From the NCBI GenBank assembly GCA_021904315.1, contig CM038917.1, positions 9,842,041 through 9,906,040 on the forward strand: 64,000 bases of DNA. Reading direction: 5' to 3'. This stretch comes from Sphagnum magellanicum (taxonomy: Eukaryota > Streptophyta > Sphagnopsida > Sphagnales > Sphagnaceae). How positions within the stretch are numbered: the stretch's first letter is position 1; every line of letters begins with the position of its first letter. The notes beneath the pieces are model-generated. The model did no database searches. It was not told where the DNA came from and was given only the letters and a program-made list of their open reading frames with translations. Of this stretch, positions 41,019 to 53,900 are shown piece after piece. The position numbers were made by a program, and so were the translations under genes.

Positions 41019-44000
41019 AGAGATTGAAAGCATCAACCTCTATTCACAAGGGCAAAGCTCAAGGATTTCAGGGTTGAAATGTGTCATCTTCGAAATGTCT
41101 GCAGGAGCACTAGCCCTTGTAAGGAAATTTTAAAAGTCAAAAATCAAGCTGAATTAGTGATCACTGAAATGGGTTTTCAGCTTGTGGGTGGTACCTACAC
41201 CACAATGACCTGTTGGGTCCATATACCACAAAGCCCAACCTGATGCTAATTGGCATATTGAACCAATTTTTGCAACCATTTTTACATGTCTCTGCTTATT
41301 GGTAACCATAACAATTAATTGTATTTGAAGAGTCCCCTTTGGGGACCAACATTTTTATTCCTTACATGCGGCTATTTTTTAAAAGTTCTCCCCTACTGAA
41401 TTTTAAAGAGTGTGCCTAATGCATATAAACAAATGATCTTTTGTTGTTACATAAATCAAACACTGAGCTTCTTTTTGTTGTTATATAAATTCAACACTGA
41501 GCTTACTTCTGACTGTCCATTTCCAAACTGTCATAGTGACAGTTTAGAATTGTTTTCTGGCTGCCTTATTGACCGGAAAACCCATGACATTAGATTTCAT
41601 TGCAGAGTGGGTGTTTTTTCACACTTGAGATTCAGAATGATCCCAACTTCCAAGTACCTTATGTGGTAGGTAAGGCCCACAGAAAGGGTGTTACCAGAAT
41701 AAGGCACCTGCCACCGAGGGCAGCACTGAATTCTGGTAATGCGCCCGTTCAATGGCCTTACTGTGTGTAATGACTGCTCAGCAGTTGATTGCATGTGCGA
41801 CGCACGAACAACAAACACAAGATGATCTCTGCCAGGGGAGAATCTTATGGATGCAAAGCACCCTCCTAATGCACTGCAAAAAGTCTGACAGGTCATTACA
41901 GGAAAACTAGGGCATACTGCATGTGAACAGAACTGAGTCAGAGGGATCCTGGTATCCCTGGATTAAATACGCTTTCTTAAGCTGGGCTCAAGGTACACCA
42001 CCTTGGACATGTGGGAAAGCCTTGGACCAGGTTTTAAATGTGGACCATGTGTGAGGTGGCTGCATTGATGAAATGGATTTCTAAATGTCTCCAAGGCCCA
42101 AGTGACAGAAGACTATAAACAAAAACATGATCCAACCAGAAAACTGTAGGTTTGGTGGCTGCAAGTGCCTAGTACTCCCAAGGTCAACAAGTAACATGCA
42201 CGTTTCTTTCCCTAGCTTTGAATTCACTGGATGGAATACCACAGCTGAGAAAAAAAACAATTGTTTATCAACGGAACACCAGTTGAACCCTGCAATATTC
42301 TCCAATTCCCCACACGTTTTATTTGTCAGACATGGTTCAACTTGTGTTAATGCATGTTTTAGACACATTTTACTTCTCACACAAGTTCAACTTGTCCTCC
42401 TCTCACACAATTGTTATTTGTCATTAAAGTTCAACCAGTGCAACTTTACATTTCACTCACTATTTTATGAGTCAGAAAATATTTTATCCTTCACTAGATG
42501 CCATGAACATGGAAACAACAAGAACAACAGAATCAGTACAAATCATCCAGCCTCCCTGTAAAAGGGGTGCAAGACAAGATTGAATTGCCAAGAGTTGCAT
42601 AGAACAACAATTGCATGGACTACCATAGCAAGGAAATTTACAAGCACCGAAAAACCTCAGACACATAGTAGCAAACCAACACAAACTTTATGTACACACC
42701 CACACAAGTATCTATTATCTACAATACTGTTGCTAGATCACTTCAAAATTGAAATCAAATTTAGAAAAACTGAAATCCAAATCTGACCGTGTTCAATTTA
42801 GAAAACAAGTTGAAAGTTTTTGAAAGAAAAATCTTGTTCCATTTGCCTCCTCTGAGCTACATACTGCATAGTCAAAAACAAAAATAAGTTATGCCCTATA
42901 CACCTCTCATCACTTTGCCTGTGTCCACTATGGGGTTTGTGACAACAATCCCAGGCAATTAAAATTTCTCCCAACCACAAAATGAAGTTTAGAAAGGCAA
43001 TTGATCCCATGTCATAAGAGGATAGTAAACAAAATTTAGTGTTGTGTCTTTTCCACTCCACACAAGATCAATCAAACTCATTGTGGGATGAAATTTGCAT
43101 TCTCATGTTTTGCAAACCATTCCCAACAAATGCAATAGTTTTAGTCATGATCAATAAATATTTGAAGTTTGTATCATTGACCTTGGGAGGACTTTGGTTT
43201 GTGTTAGAGGATATCAATGGCAAAGAGGGTGTAGGAGCATGGATAAAAGCAAATGCTTCCAAGGTTAATTTGAATTTGGTGAAAACCTTCCCACTTGACA
43301 TAGACTGAATAGATCTGAATTGATCAATATCTAAAATAGCAATCAGAAAAGTATTGTTTTCTGCATGGAATTTTCATTCCAAGGGGATGTTTTCTTGACA
43401 ACTTGGAATATAAGTGGTCTGCTTTTTCTCATGCAAGAAAAAGGATCAACTAACACTATAAAATTGTTTTCTAACAAACAAAATCCAGATGGGATAAATA
43501 GACATTGCAATGTTGTACTGGGAGGCATAATCATAATAATATGTATCCATGGGAAATAAGACAGGGGTTTTTGAGATTGTTTAACAGGACAAAACATTGA
43601 ATTGAAAGGTGTGCAGTTTGGAGATGATAAGAGTACCTGTAGTAGCATGTCATTTTGTTGATTTTGGTCAATCCTCAGTAATGATCTTAGTATTGAACAC
43701 TTCACCAAATTAGCAGACTGCAAAGAACATCAGATGTGGAAATTATTCAGGGAACTTCAGAGGAAACATCAAGTTGAATGGGAATGGGCACTCAAAACAG
43801 AATTGTCACATTCTGACTGGTGGATCAGCAATGGGTGAGATTTATTAGATGTCCTGAAAGCCCAATCCCACCACTCACATGGCTTTGAGGAAGACATGAG
43901 TGAGGGAGACAAGGAATCCATCAAGTTTACAAGAATCAAAAGCTTAACAAATGTTGAAGTTCAACTTAGAGCCTGTGACTTGGTCGAGAATCATCAATGG

Positions 44001-44029
44001 TTTGCACAGGATACAACAAGTCTGGCGTT
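41019..44029. other. Region between convergent genes
   Basis: About 3 kb separates the stop codons of the + strand MFS gene and the - strand RbfA gene, so both 3' UTRs and terminators should lie here. I could not pick polyadenylation sites with confidence. Frames such as 42127-42561 (+) and 43723-43343 (-) have no family resemblance. Codon patterns look non-coding. Confidence 0.5.
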
Positions 44030-45699
44030 TCACTTGATAAAGATGATGTTTTCATCCTCCCCGAAGTTAAGATCCTTAAATTCATCACTGTCCCAGTTGA
44101 TGTCATCCTCCTCTTCAACCAACTTTCTGGAAGTAGCTGATGCTGAAAACTTTACTTTTGACTTCCTCTTCACTTGTGCCCTCACCACTTCATCTTCCTC
44201 CTCATCTTCAAAGTCATCCTCAGCCCCTACATCATCTGCTAACGAAGTAGTTGACTCATTTGGTTGAATTTCCCTCCTCTCCTTACGTTCTCGCTCCTTT
44301 TTCACCTTGTCAAGAAGTTCAATCACCTGTATGCTCATAGTCCATGAAACAGTCAGGTGAAAGCAATGGATTCTGTCCATGATGTGTACATACATTGAAG
44401 ACAGATGAGACTCCAGACATGCCCTCATATCCCACATTTTACTTTTGTAAACAATTCATCGTACTGTGGGCATGGCACTCAACCAGAAATGCCCTAGCAT
44501 TTCTGCACAAGCAAAACATATATAGACAAAACCTAAACAAGTGGCAAGCTGCAGCATTATCCTTCAAAAACTGATGCCTAATTGAACATACACACAGAGA
44601 GAGGGAGAAAGAGAGAGCCATACCCTGCTTCCTCTCTCCAATGATTCATCCTTTATGAATCGCACCTCTGGGGTCATGCGCAAGCTCATTCGCTTGCCCA
44701 ACCCCATGCGCACATACTTGGCCTTTGCCTTTAGCCCTTCTAGTGCTATGTCTTGTTCTCTCTCATCACCATACACGGATATAAAGACTTTTGCAACCTG
44801 CAGGTAGCAGCAATCATAAGCCTATTATTGAACACGGACTGCCATAGAAATGTGAGTGCTCCAAGTGCACACATGCGCAGTAATGGATTGGTTTCCTACA
44901 CTTGGAAATGTAGCAGAAAGAGTGATTGTAAATCTGGTGCCAATTCAGACTCAGCAGTGACCAAAGGTACTAGAACACCAAAGGTGTGGGAAGAAAGGAC
45001 CTGTAAGTCTTTGGAGATTTCGACATCACTAATGGTTGCCATTGAGGAGAGGTACATATCAGCTCCCAGTGCAGCTTCAGGAAGCACAGCTGCTTGGAGA
45101 ACTTTGTCATGGAGTAGCATGTCAGCCAACTCTCTCTGTATTTGCTGTTGCACCATCTTCACCCTCCTTGGATGGGCCATGCACACTATCTGCCACCATC
45201 ATCAACATTTCCTCTAAAGTGTTGCTCTAGAGTCTCAAAGGAGGAGATTCTGCACAGAGGCTTATGAAAAAACTTCACAATGTTCATTGAAGGAATGACA
45301 ACACCCTAGATAACTCTGTCCAGACAGAAGAAGCTTTTATTTTCTTGGCAATTCTGAGCTTGCTTCCCCAGATTGCACAGAGCTTCCGTAGAATAACAAG
45401 CACCGAAAGGAGTTCAGAACAAATGGAAAAGGAGTAATGTCAAGAGTGCTACTGACCTCTCTCGACCTACATCTGCTGCCGGTCTTTATGGAAAGCAGCA
45501 CGCTGTCTTCACCGCTGCAAGAAACGTCCGAGGATACAGAAGTTGATGGGCTCAATGATAACCTAACTGACATACTTCCATAAAAATGAGCATTATCAGT
45601 AGCTGCTCTGCAACACGATGGTTGAGATACCGAAGCCTGTGCCCCCGGCAACACCAGAGGTGCCTGCAATAATACTCCTTGCACCACGCTGGCTGCCAT
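44030..45699 (-). CDS. RBFA: Ribosome-binding factor A, predicted chloroplast-targeted
   Basis: Four minus-strand exons, 45699-45457, 45189-45001, 44797-44624 and 44326-44030, are all phase 0 and GT-AG. They encode 81+63+58+98 = 300 residues. RbfA binds the small ribosomal subunit and assists 16S rRNA 5' maturation. Residues 1-80 are Ser/Arg/Val-rich with few acidic residues, as in a plastid transit peptide. The KH-like RbfA domain follows: MAHPRRVKMVQQQIQRELAD, LPEAALGADMYLSS, TISDVEISKDLQ, VAKVFISVYGDERE, LGKRMSLRMTPEVRFIKDES and LERGSR. A lysine-rich linker and a very acidic tail (EDDFEDEEEDE) extend beyond the bacterial length. The exon 2 acceptor CAGATAG has two nearby AGs, and only the first keeps frame. 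The start is the first ATG of the transit-peptide frame. It looks intact. Mitochondrial targeting is less likely but not excluded. Confidence 0.92.
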
Positions 45700-46300
45700 A
45701 ACCCGGCAGCTGATCTACATGAAACGTTCCAAAGAAGCTTTTTTTCTCTCTCTCTTTGTTTGTTCTCTTCAAAAAAATTCGCTGTTCTTGATCTGCTCAA
45801 ACACTCCAACAAACTTGCATCCAAAATATTCACGAATGACCGACCGCACGCAATGCTTACACAGTAATCCTTACACTTCGCGACGATGATGTTACACGCA
45901 CCGCACCAAAAGCTACAAAATCAAAAGCCAATTTTTCTTTTAAAAATTTCTGAAAAACCGCTGAAAAAATGTGCCTTCAAATCTATACAAACTTCACTGG
46001 CAAGCTCGGGAGATTTTACGGCGCTCCGAACAATTGCTCCCGATTTTCTTTTGTCGCCGAGTGTCCACGCTCGCTTTGCAAAAGCTTGGAAGACGGAAGA
46101 AGGTAGCGAAAACGGTGAAAGACGAACGCTCAGATGGATGAACAGAAAACCATGATCCTGGATGAAAAGACAATTCTAGCATTGAGTATCCATAATGTCG
46201 GTTAGGATTGGATGAATATCGTGTTCTCATGTCCGCACATTTGGGAATGAGAACGGGGAACTCAAAGAGCGTGTGGTGTGAGAACCTTATCCAGATTGCT
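45700..46300. other. Upstream (promoter-side) region of the RbfA gene
   Basis: This is the 5' flank of the minus-strand RbfA gene. The sequence is moderately GC-rich near 46000-46100 and includes a CT-rich tract (about 45745-45765) that could be a pyrimidine-rich 5' UTR element. No TATA box in a convincing position was identified. The MITE at 46309 lies about 600 bp upstream of the start codon. Confidence 0.4.
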
Positions 46301-46308
46301 CCCCAGCC

Positions 46309-46575
46309 CAGTGTTCTTTTTTTTTCCCCCAATTTTGTGATGTTGCTGCACTGGCGATCAACTACAATTGGAGATTTAGCCACATTTGGCTATAGACCAA
46401 CTATTTAACTAGAAATTTATTAAAATCCTTTTATATCCTGGCTACTTGCTTGAAAAATGTGTAGAAACGTGGTGATTTTTAGAATTTTTTTTCCCCAATT
46501 TTGGCGATTTTTTTTCGAAAAAAGAGAATGTTTCACAGAATATTATTTTTTGAATCGCCACAAAAAAAAACGATG
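46309..46575. mobile_element. hAT-like MITE, 267 bp
   Basis: The left end CAGTGTTCTTTTTTTT follows CCCCAGCC (46301-46308). The right end, reverse-complemented CATCGTTTTTTTTTGTGGCG, precedes CCCCAGAC (46576-46583), so the target duplication matches at 7 of 8 bases. Internal TTTTGTGATGTTGCTGCACT, GGCGATCAACTAC and AGCCACATTTGGCTATAGAC place it in the same family as 33400-33703. Confidence 0.75.
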
Positions 46576-47020
46576 CCCCAGACTGGGTTTTTTTTTCCCA
46601 ATTTTGTGACTGCTGCCTTTTTTAGGAATTTTTTTTACTTTAATTTTGAAACAATAAAAATCGATTTTTATCCTTCTTCATTTCTCACTCTTCCTTTAAA
46701 CTTTCTTCCTACAAAATAATCTGGACACCATTTTTTTTAATTCCTTGAAAATTAAAGCAATCCCTTTAATGCAGTTTTTTTTTTGTGGTAAATGTTTCTT
46801 CAAAAAAATGATATTTGTCAAATGTTCCTTTTCTTTTTTTTAAATTGACAAAAAAGAAATTTAATCTTTAAAAAAGCCATGTCTCAAGACATTGTTCAAT
46901 CAAGTAGCCAAGATAGAAAAGGATTTTAATAAGTTTCATAGTTGTTTTATAACCAAATGTGGCTGAACCTCCTTATGGATGATCACCAATGTGACAACAT
47001 CACAAAATTCACTATAAATA
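46576..47020. repeat. Further copies of the hAT-like family, including an inverted copy
   Basis: Directly right of the MITE, GGGTTTTTTTTTCCCAATTT, then TGTGACTGCTGCC starts another end-like copy. At about 46870-47010 an inverted copy is clear: its reverse complement reads TTTTGTGATGTTGTCACATT, GGTGATCATCCATAAGG and AGCCACATTTGGTTATAAAA, then TATTAAAATCCTTTTCTATC. Together with 46309-46500 this forms a large inverted repeat. Confidence 0.7.
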
Positions 47021-49187
47021 AATAAATAAATAAAACTTCAATGATTGTAACTGGAGATTTTTTTAATGAAAAATTTTCACCAAAATGTAGATAAAAAGGG
47101 AATATTATGTAACAAGTTTTCTTTTCTCTAAAAAAAATTTTTTTTTTAAAAAAAAACTTTGCAAATTTTTGGAAAAACAAATTGAAAACTTTTCACCACA
47201 TTTTGGACTTTGACTCTAGTTTGGTGGCAATTTTTAACTATGAGACAACCTTAAAAAAGGAGTCTTGCCTAGGCATAGAGGTTGCATTGGCTATCAAAAA
47301 TATGTTATTGGTATGTAACATCAAAAAGTTGTAGACAAAACATAAGGTTACCCTTGTGAACAAAACTTCCATCCCCAATGGCCATAAGTCCTCCAATAGA
47401 ATCGACATTGTGCCTTTCACAAAAACCTTTATCAGGGTGTGCATTGTTCGCACAATTGTGGGTCAAAAAGGCGTCAAACCATGTTGTTATCTTTGGTACT
47501 TCGATTATATCAATGAAGTTAGTAGTTATAACAATGAAAAAGTTGCTACCCTAATTATCGTAGTACCTTGGCAATTTCAACACATGTCTATCGGATAATT
47601 AATTAATATTTAGGAATTTTTGAAATTAAATTTTTGAATAAAATATTCCTAAATATTTATTATTATCTTTCACTTTTTATTTTGATTTGGAAGAAATAAT
47701 TTCTGAAAAATTTTAATTTTTTGAAAATAACATAATTAATGTTGAATTGGCCAGGGTACTAGGGTATTAATTTGGTCCCTAATTCCCCCTTCCTCCATCC
47801 ATTTTGAATTTCAAGATGTGTCAGGATGTGAGCAAGGGAGGAAGAAGAAGAACATCAACATCAAGGAATGTGAAAACAAAATGTCATGGAGCTAGAATGT
47901 TATGATGCCAATGGCTAGGAGAGAAAATCATTTTTAATGGAGTTAAAAATGACAAAATTTATCACCAACCTGTCATGACGTGTAGTGTCGTGACGTTCGG
48001 TGTTGTAAGGGTTTAGGGTTTAGGGTTGTAAATCCATAGTAAACTCTACTGAACAAAAAGACTAAAAATAGTCAAAGGTAGAAACTAATCAACCAAAAAG
48101 AAATGCATGAACATATATATACAATGCACAAAACGAAACTGAGATGAAATTCTCATATATTATTAAATTGAAAAGAAGGAAAGAAAACATAATGTATATA
48201 ATAAACGGTGACCATGTAGTAACCATCGTGAGCATCTAGAAATCTAGTTTGACTATGGAGAAAGTTCTCCATGACAAAGGAATTTTATAAAAACTAACAA
48301 GAGAAAGGAAGAGTTTGACCTTTTATACAACCTTCAACAAAGCTAAAACCCTAAACAAGCCATAACCTTAAAACACCTAATAGCGTATAATAACCTAAAA
48401 ATGTATATTAACCCTAAAAGCGTAACCTTAAAGGCATGATTGGCATGCCCGCAAATGGTCGTCATGTATAAGGCCATGCATACGAGCATGACAAACCCAA
48501 TTACATGTATTTTCATATTTGCAACACCCATAAACAAATTGCTGATTATTTAAATGCTTAGTGAGTTTTGGCCATCACCATGTTTTAACCAGTGTGATTT
48601 GCCTTCCTTCCTTTGTCTTCATCATCTCCCAAACTCCACAACAAAGGAGGCAAAAGAGATGATGCAATGAAAAATAGAAAATTATGCTCACATACATGAC
48701 AACCTTCATTTTCACCAAGACCATGGGGAAAATTGATGGTGAAGATTGAAAACCAAAAATCTTACTTTGCTTCCATTGGTGAACAAGTTTCATCACTCCT
48801 CTACCCTACCCAAGAAGTCATGTGGCTTGCCCTTTTGTACCAAGTTTCACCTCCAAGTTTTCATTATTTCCTACTTGTTTATTCAACATATATTTTAAAT
48901 AACCTAAGAAATTCAAATTAAAGTGACATGCTTTAACTAATATCCTCAGTTAACTACTTCTATTTATAATTGTTTATTCTTATTTGTAAAGTTATTTTAA
49001 AGTGATGTCATTTTCTAAATAAAAGGTCTTTTTTTCTTTCTTTCTTTCTATTATAAACACAAGTACGGGTGCTTGATTTATGTTCATTGCCATGATTGTT
49101 TCAAAATTTGAATTGATATTTCACACCACTAACAAACTAGTATAATTTCGTCATTAAAATAAAATAGCGATTAATTAATATTATAGT
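47020..49187. other. AT-rich intergenic DNA, no recognisable gene
   Basis: Only low-complexity AT-rich DNA is seen, plus a short telomere-like piece (GGGTTTAGGGTTTAGGG near 48008). A phrase near 47560-47605 (CGTAGTACCTTGGCAATTTC, then AACACATG) also occurs near 58460 as GTAGTACCTTGGTGGATTC, so both lie in copies of one dispersed repeat. No protein resemblance was found. Confidence 0.5.
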
Positions 49188-49658
49188 TAGGATTTTTTTT
49201 TGTTCAATTTTGTGATATTAAAAACTTGGCAATTTTTTCCAAAAACTTAGTAAAATTAGTTGAATTTACACTAAAAAGAACAAAAGTTTCCATTTTTTGG
49301 GTTGAAGAAACAAAAGTTGTTGCAAAAAATCACTGAAATTTGTAGTCTATTGAATTGATTAAAACAAGACAAAGTTAACACTATGAATTAATTAAAATGT
49401 CAAAACCATGAATAGGCCTATTGAAATAAAACAAACTGATCTATGGATCTAGGCAACCCATAATAGGGAATGGATTAAATCTTCACAAGTGGTTTGGAGT
49501 TTTCATATTACTCTGTGGTAATCTTTTTAAGAAAAAAATTGCATTTTTTTACTAAAACATTTAGGAAGATTTTGCAATAAAATCAACTTATTTTGCTAAT
49601 TTTTGGAAAAATACACCAAGAATTTGATATCACAAAGTTGAAAAAGAAAGCCCCCCTA
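49188..49658. mobile_element. Foldback element related to the hAT-like MITEs
   Basis: The left arm starts TAGGATTTTTTTTTGTTCAA, then TTTTGTGATATTAAAAACTTGG and TTTCCAAAAACTTAG. The reverse complement of the right arm reads TAGGGGGGCTTTCTTTTTCAA, then CTTTGTGATATCAAATTCTTGG and TTTCCAAAAATTAG. Arms of about 65 bases are roughly 75 percent alike. Flanks ATTATAGT and ATTACAAT agree at 5 of 8 bases, a weak target duplication. Confidence 0.65.
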
Positions 49659-50099
49659 ATTACAATCAATGATATATTTTACAAATTTTTTATGCTATTC
49701 CATTGGCTAGCATCCCAAAATAGATTTAACATTAAATGGTGATAATCAGAAGTTCTTTTATATATAGGACTTAATAGTTATGATGATATCTGAAGGTTGA
49801 AATTGTAATGTTATGTAATGGAAAGGTTGCAAAAGAGGATGATGGTTGCAATTCTAATGAACCTTTATCTTAATTGTCTTAAGGATGTGCTAACACAAAT
49901 TTTGCATTAATTTTGTTTATCGGGATTGCTTGTACATTTTGGATTTTCATTTTCATATTTTTTATTGTTGAGGACAATTTTGGGGAAAATAGCTTGGAGC
50001 AATTAGAACACCACAAGCCATGATGCACATTACAAGGACATATTGTCAAAGATGCCAAGTGATGGAGAAAGGGGATTAAGGAAACTAAGGTGGATGGTC

Positions 50100-50335
50100 C
50101 CATGAATTTATTGATTATTTGAAATCTTGTGTTTTCTTAGGTGGTATTTGACAAGAGGTTCGGTTTTTTATGCATCGATGTGTTCTAATGCAAGTTCCAT
50201 TGCATCCAATAACCAAACAAATGTATTAAATTTACAGAAGTATTATGTGTCCCTCTCAATGGAGGTAAAAATATCTATAATTTGTGGTGATGGAAATAAG
50301 GTGGAAAGTTCACATGGGTGGTCTAATTAATCAGG
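50100..50335 (+). repeat. Divergent single copy of the 57-kb tandem repeat unit
   Basis: Shared phrases with 57055-57740 include GAAATCTTGTGTTTT, GCAAGTTCCATTG, ATTATGTGTCCCTCTCAATGG, GATGGAAATAAGGTGGAAAG and GGGTGGTCTAAT. It is one unit-length match with further divergence. It indicates the tandem unit also exists as a dispersed repeat. Confidence 0.65.
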
Positions 50336-50734
50336 AATGTTATCTTGTGAGCATGTGAGCATGAACACATGAACATCAATAAGTGAGCCCAAGCGAATCT
50401 TTTCAAGAATATTTTGTTGACATCGATGGAATTTTTTTTGACACATGGGTTGGAATATTTTGTGACATGGCCATGGATGAACGATATTTTTGGATGAAAA
50501 AAATGATTGATAAATAAAATGATTGAACTTTTTTTTTAAAAAAATGGATGCCAAACCTATGAAAAATCATTGATGAGCCATTATCTCATTCATATAATGT
50601 GGAATAATTTCATGTTGATTTTATCTTGAAAAATACAGCACATGAAACATTGAGAAATACTTCAAGTTGTATTACATATTTTCATAATGTGAATTTCTAC
50701 AACATCTAAACCATTTAAAATTTAAACTGAATCC

Positions 50735-50940
50735 AATTTAGTGGCATATAAACTTGTTGACCCACCAATAGGTATGTGCCAATCTATACACTACTTGTTC
50801 ACCAACAAGAGACAAGTGCCCATTAAAAATTGAAACAATATGCTACTACAAGCCTATTGACCCACCAAGAGGTATGTGTGGATCCATACAATACCCATTC
50901 ACCACGAAGAAGAATGTGCCCATTAAGGATTGAGACAAAA
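50735..50940 (+). repeat. Two-copy 100-bp tandem repeat
   Basis: TTGACCCACCAA(T/G)AGGTATGTG recurs at a 100-base spacing (GACCCACC at 50759 and 50859). Each copy is followed by CCATACAATACCCATTCACC or a variant and by GTGCCCATTAA. The copies are about 80 percent alike. Confidence 0.7.
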
Positions 50941-53900
50941 CCAACTAGCCATTAAAACTTTACATTGTTTATAACCTTTTAAGTTATTTGTTATTTTCAT
51001 TCACATTATCAACCTCTTGCATCTAGCACCATTCATGCAACTTGTATAATCAAATTGCATATTCCCCTGTATATTACTAATTTCCCCGACTTACTTTAAT
51101 TTGCATTTACTCCACCTTTACTATTTAACTGCATCCTTTATTCTATAATGGAAAGAAGAAAATTAACACCAAATGTCACACCTAACAGTTTGGAATCAAT
51201 GATTGAATACACATTAATGTTAAACATACTAAATAGAATATGTGAAATGACAAAACCATTGAATGGTTAGCATGGCGATGGGCTAATGCGAAGATAAACA
51301 AAGAAAGTATTGCATTGATGAAATAGATTGCACACATTTAAAAAAAAGATATGGAATACAATTTCACAATGTTTACACATGCCATGGATTTTTTCAAAAA
51401 ATGCACAAGTTTGAAGAAGCTAGTTCCAAATCTTTTTTTTACAAGCATCATGAACAATTTGTCCACATAGGATTTGGTAACACTTGGCAACTTGCTCTCA
51501 ACAGAGTTCATGAAACCTTGAAGACGATTATTTATAACTCCAAGATGGTGAACTTGGGTGCCACATGAACTAAGGAACAAAGTGTTAAAATAGTTGATGA
51601 ATTGTTGAATGATAAGGCCAACCCCAAAACCATGAGGTATGTATGATAGTCAAAAAAGGACGTTTCAACAAATGATCGAATGACCAAAATCCAATTATTT
51701 CCATTACATTGTGGTTCAAAAGACCTAATAAACAAAATATATTCAAAATATGTGAATTGAAAATAGAATATTAACTTTTTTTTAAAAAAATGAGGGTTGA
51801 CATTGAACGTTAAACAAATCCATAGTGGCTTTTGAAACAAACAATCACATTAGAGCATTAATTGTGAAGCAAATACTTGTTTTTGTAGCAATTAAAACAC
51901 ATGTAATTATTATGTCATTGAATGAATCAAATGTTCTATGTATGCATTTGTAATTGGTAATCATCAAAATGAGAAGAAAGTAAATGTGTTTAGAGTTAAA
52001 GATTTAGAAATCTATGAGAATGACTTCCAAACTCAAAGAGAAGAATTAGCATTGCACCCCACACTTTGAAACATCTTGTAACAATTAGAAATCAAAAAGA
52101 AAATCTCTACTATGAATAAAGAATAAAATAGTAACTGATCAAATAATGGAATGTTAATAACTAACATACAAAGTCTATGCCATAGTGATACGAATGTTCA
52201 ACCTAGTTTTCATGAACAACTTGCAACAAGCTCTCGGTGACAATCCGTGGCCAACCGAACCAATAAACCGTAATTACAAGACCCATTTATTACACCAAGC
52301 AAAATATCTGTTGGGGACAAATGGAGTAAAGCAATATTCATTGGTGGAAGCCTCACACAAAAAATGGCCTGAAAATAGAAGTGATCCAAACAACAACGAA
52401 TATGAGTTGCCTATTTTAAAATACGATGCAAACCAAGACAAACTAGTAGAGTAAAAAAGAGAAACCGCAAAGGAGGAAGAAAAAGGAATCACAATGGAAA
52501 ATGAAAAAGAGCCAAAACAACCATCACAATTGGCATATGAAGAAGGAGAAGACTTTAAAAGTTCAGATAAGAAATGTTACAAGTCAAACAACGGAGCGAG
52601 TGTCGAATTGCAGCATCAAGAGGAATGAGAGTCACCATCATATGTCCATCATCATAGGCACACTTACAAGTAAGGACCGTTAGCAAATTTGTAAATATGC
52701 CATTTCTCAAAAGAATTTGAAAATGTTCAAGAAACAACATTGGACATTGCTAAGAAACTAGAGTCGATTGAAGTAGTTTCGAAATATTGATTTTTAGTTT
52801 GTGGAAATAATCAACATAGGAGTCCAAGGAATGTAATTGTCTTGATGTTTGTATCGAGGAGTATGCAAAACCAAGAGGGCGGGCCTAGGTTGCACAACAT
52901 GACAAAAACAACATCCTTCAACTAAATGTGAATCAATGGATGATTGGATTGCCACCAAACCAATAAAAATGTGGGACAAAATCATGATTTTTTAGATGTA
53001 GAAATTAGGTGTAATGAATGGATAATATATGGAAATTAAATGGATTCAATTTTGATTATGGATAGACACATGTATTTTACTTATAAACATTTCAACAAAA
53101 CTAAAAGGACATACATCTATGAGGACAAAAGAAAAAGGAAACATGATCCAAAATGTATACTACAATTATGAAGAACTAGAGCAATAATGAATGAAAAGTT
53201 TTGCATATGTGTATGCAATTGCTACTTTTCACATTAATAAGATAGTGAATGTGTTCAAAGTGAAAAAACTATAAAAAGTTATAATGTCCAATCCCAAGGA
53301 GATGAACTAATGCCAAGTGGCAAATTTATAAACATCTTGCATAAATTAGAAATCATCATGTTTGATGATTTCACCTGTCGACACAAATGCTCACAAAAAA
53401 CACTATACCTTACAAATATCAACCTTGGCAAAACATTCCTTGTTAACGTACTAGGTAGCATTATATCTTGGTAAATATTCATGTGCAAGGTTTTTAAAAA
53501 AAAAATAGCAATAATGAAAATGAACCATTGTTTACAATAGCATGAACACCCTTACCATCAATGTTAGTGCATAAATTCCCAATAGAGACAATCGTTTTTA
53601 AAGAAAGGTTGAATAAAATTTTTCCAATTTGCAAAGTTTCATACAAAGAATGCATAAAAAGGACAAAATGCAAGCAACAATCAAACTCAATATCCTAAGG
53701 GAAAAAAAGAGTCCGGAAAGATGTTCAAAAAAATAAACAATGAAAAGTTATTTATTCTGCCAAAAAGCCTTCAAAAAAGTGATGTGGAAAGGCTTACTAG
53801 AGATAATGAAAAGAGAACGATGACCACAATCAAAGACATAATAGAATAGTTTACAAAAATTTCAGTCTTTTTCATTCTAAAGAAAGGAAACGTCCAAAAT

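Noticed and set aside
42127..42561. A 144-codon plus-strand frame between the MFS and RbfA genes as a gene
   Set aside because: No family resemblance, no splice or start context, and composition like its non-coding surroundings.
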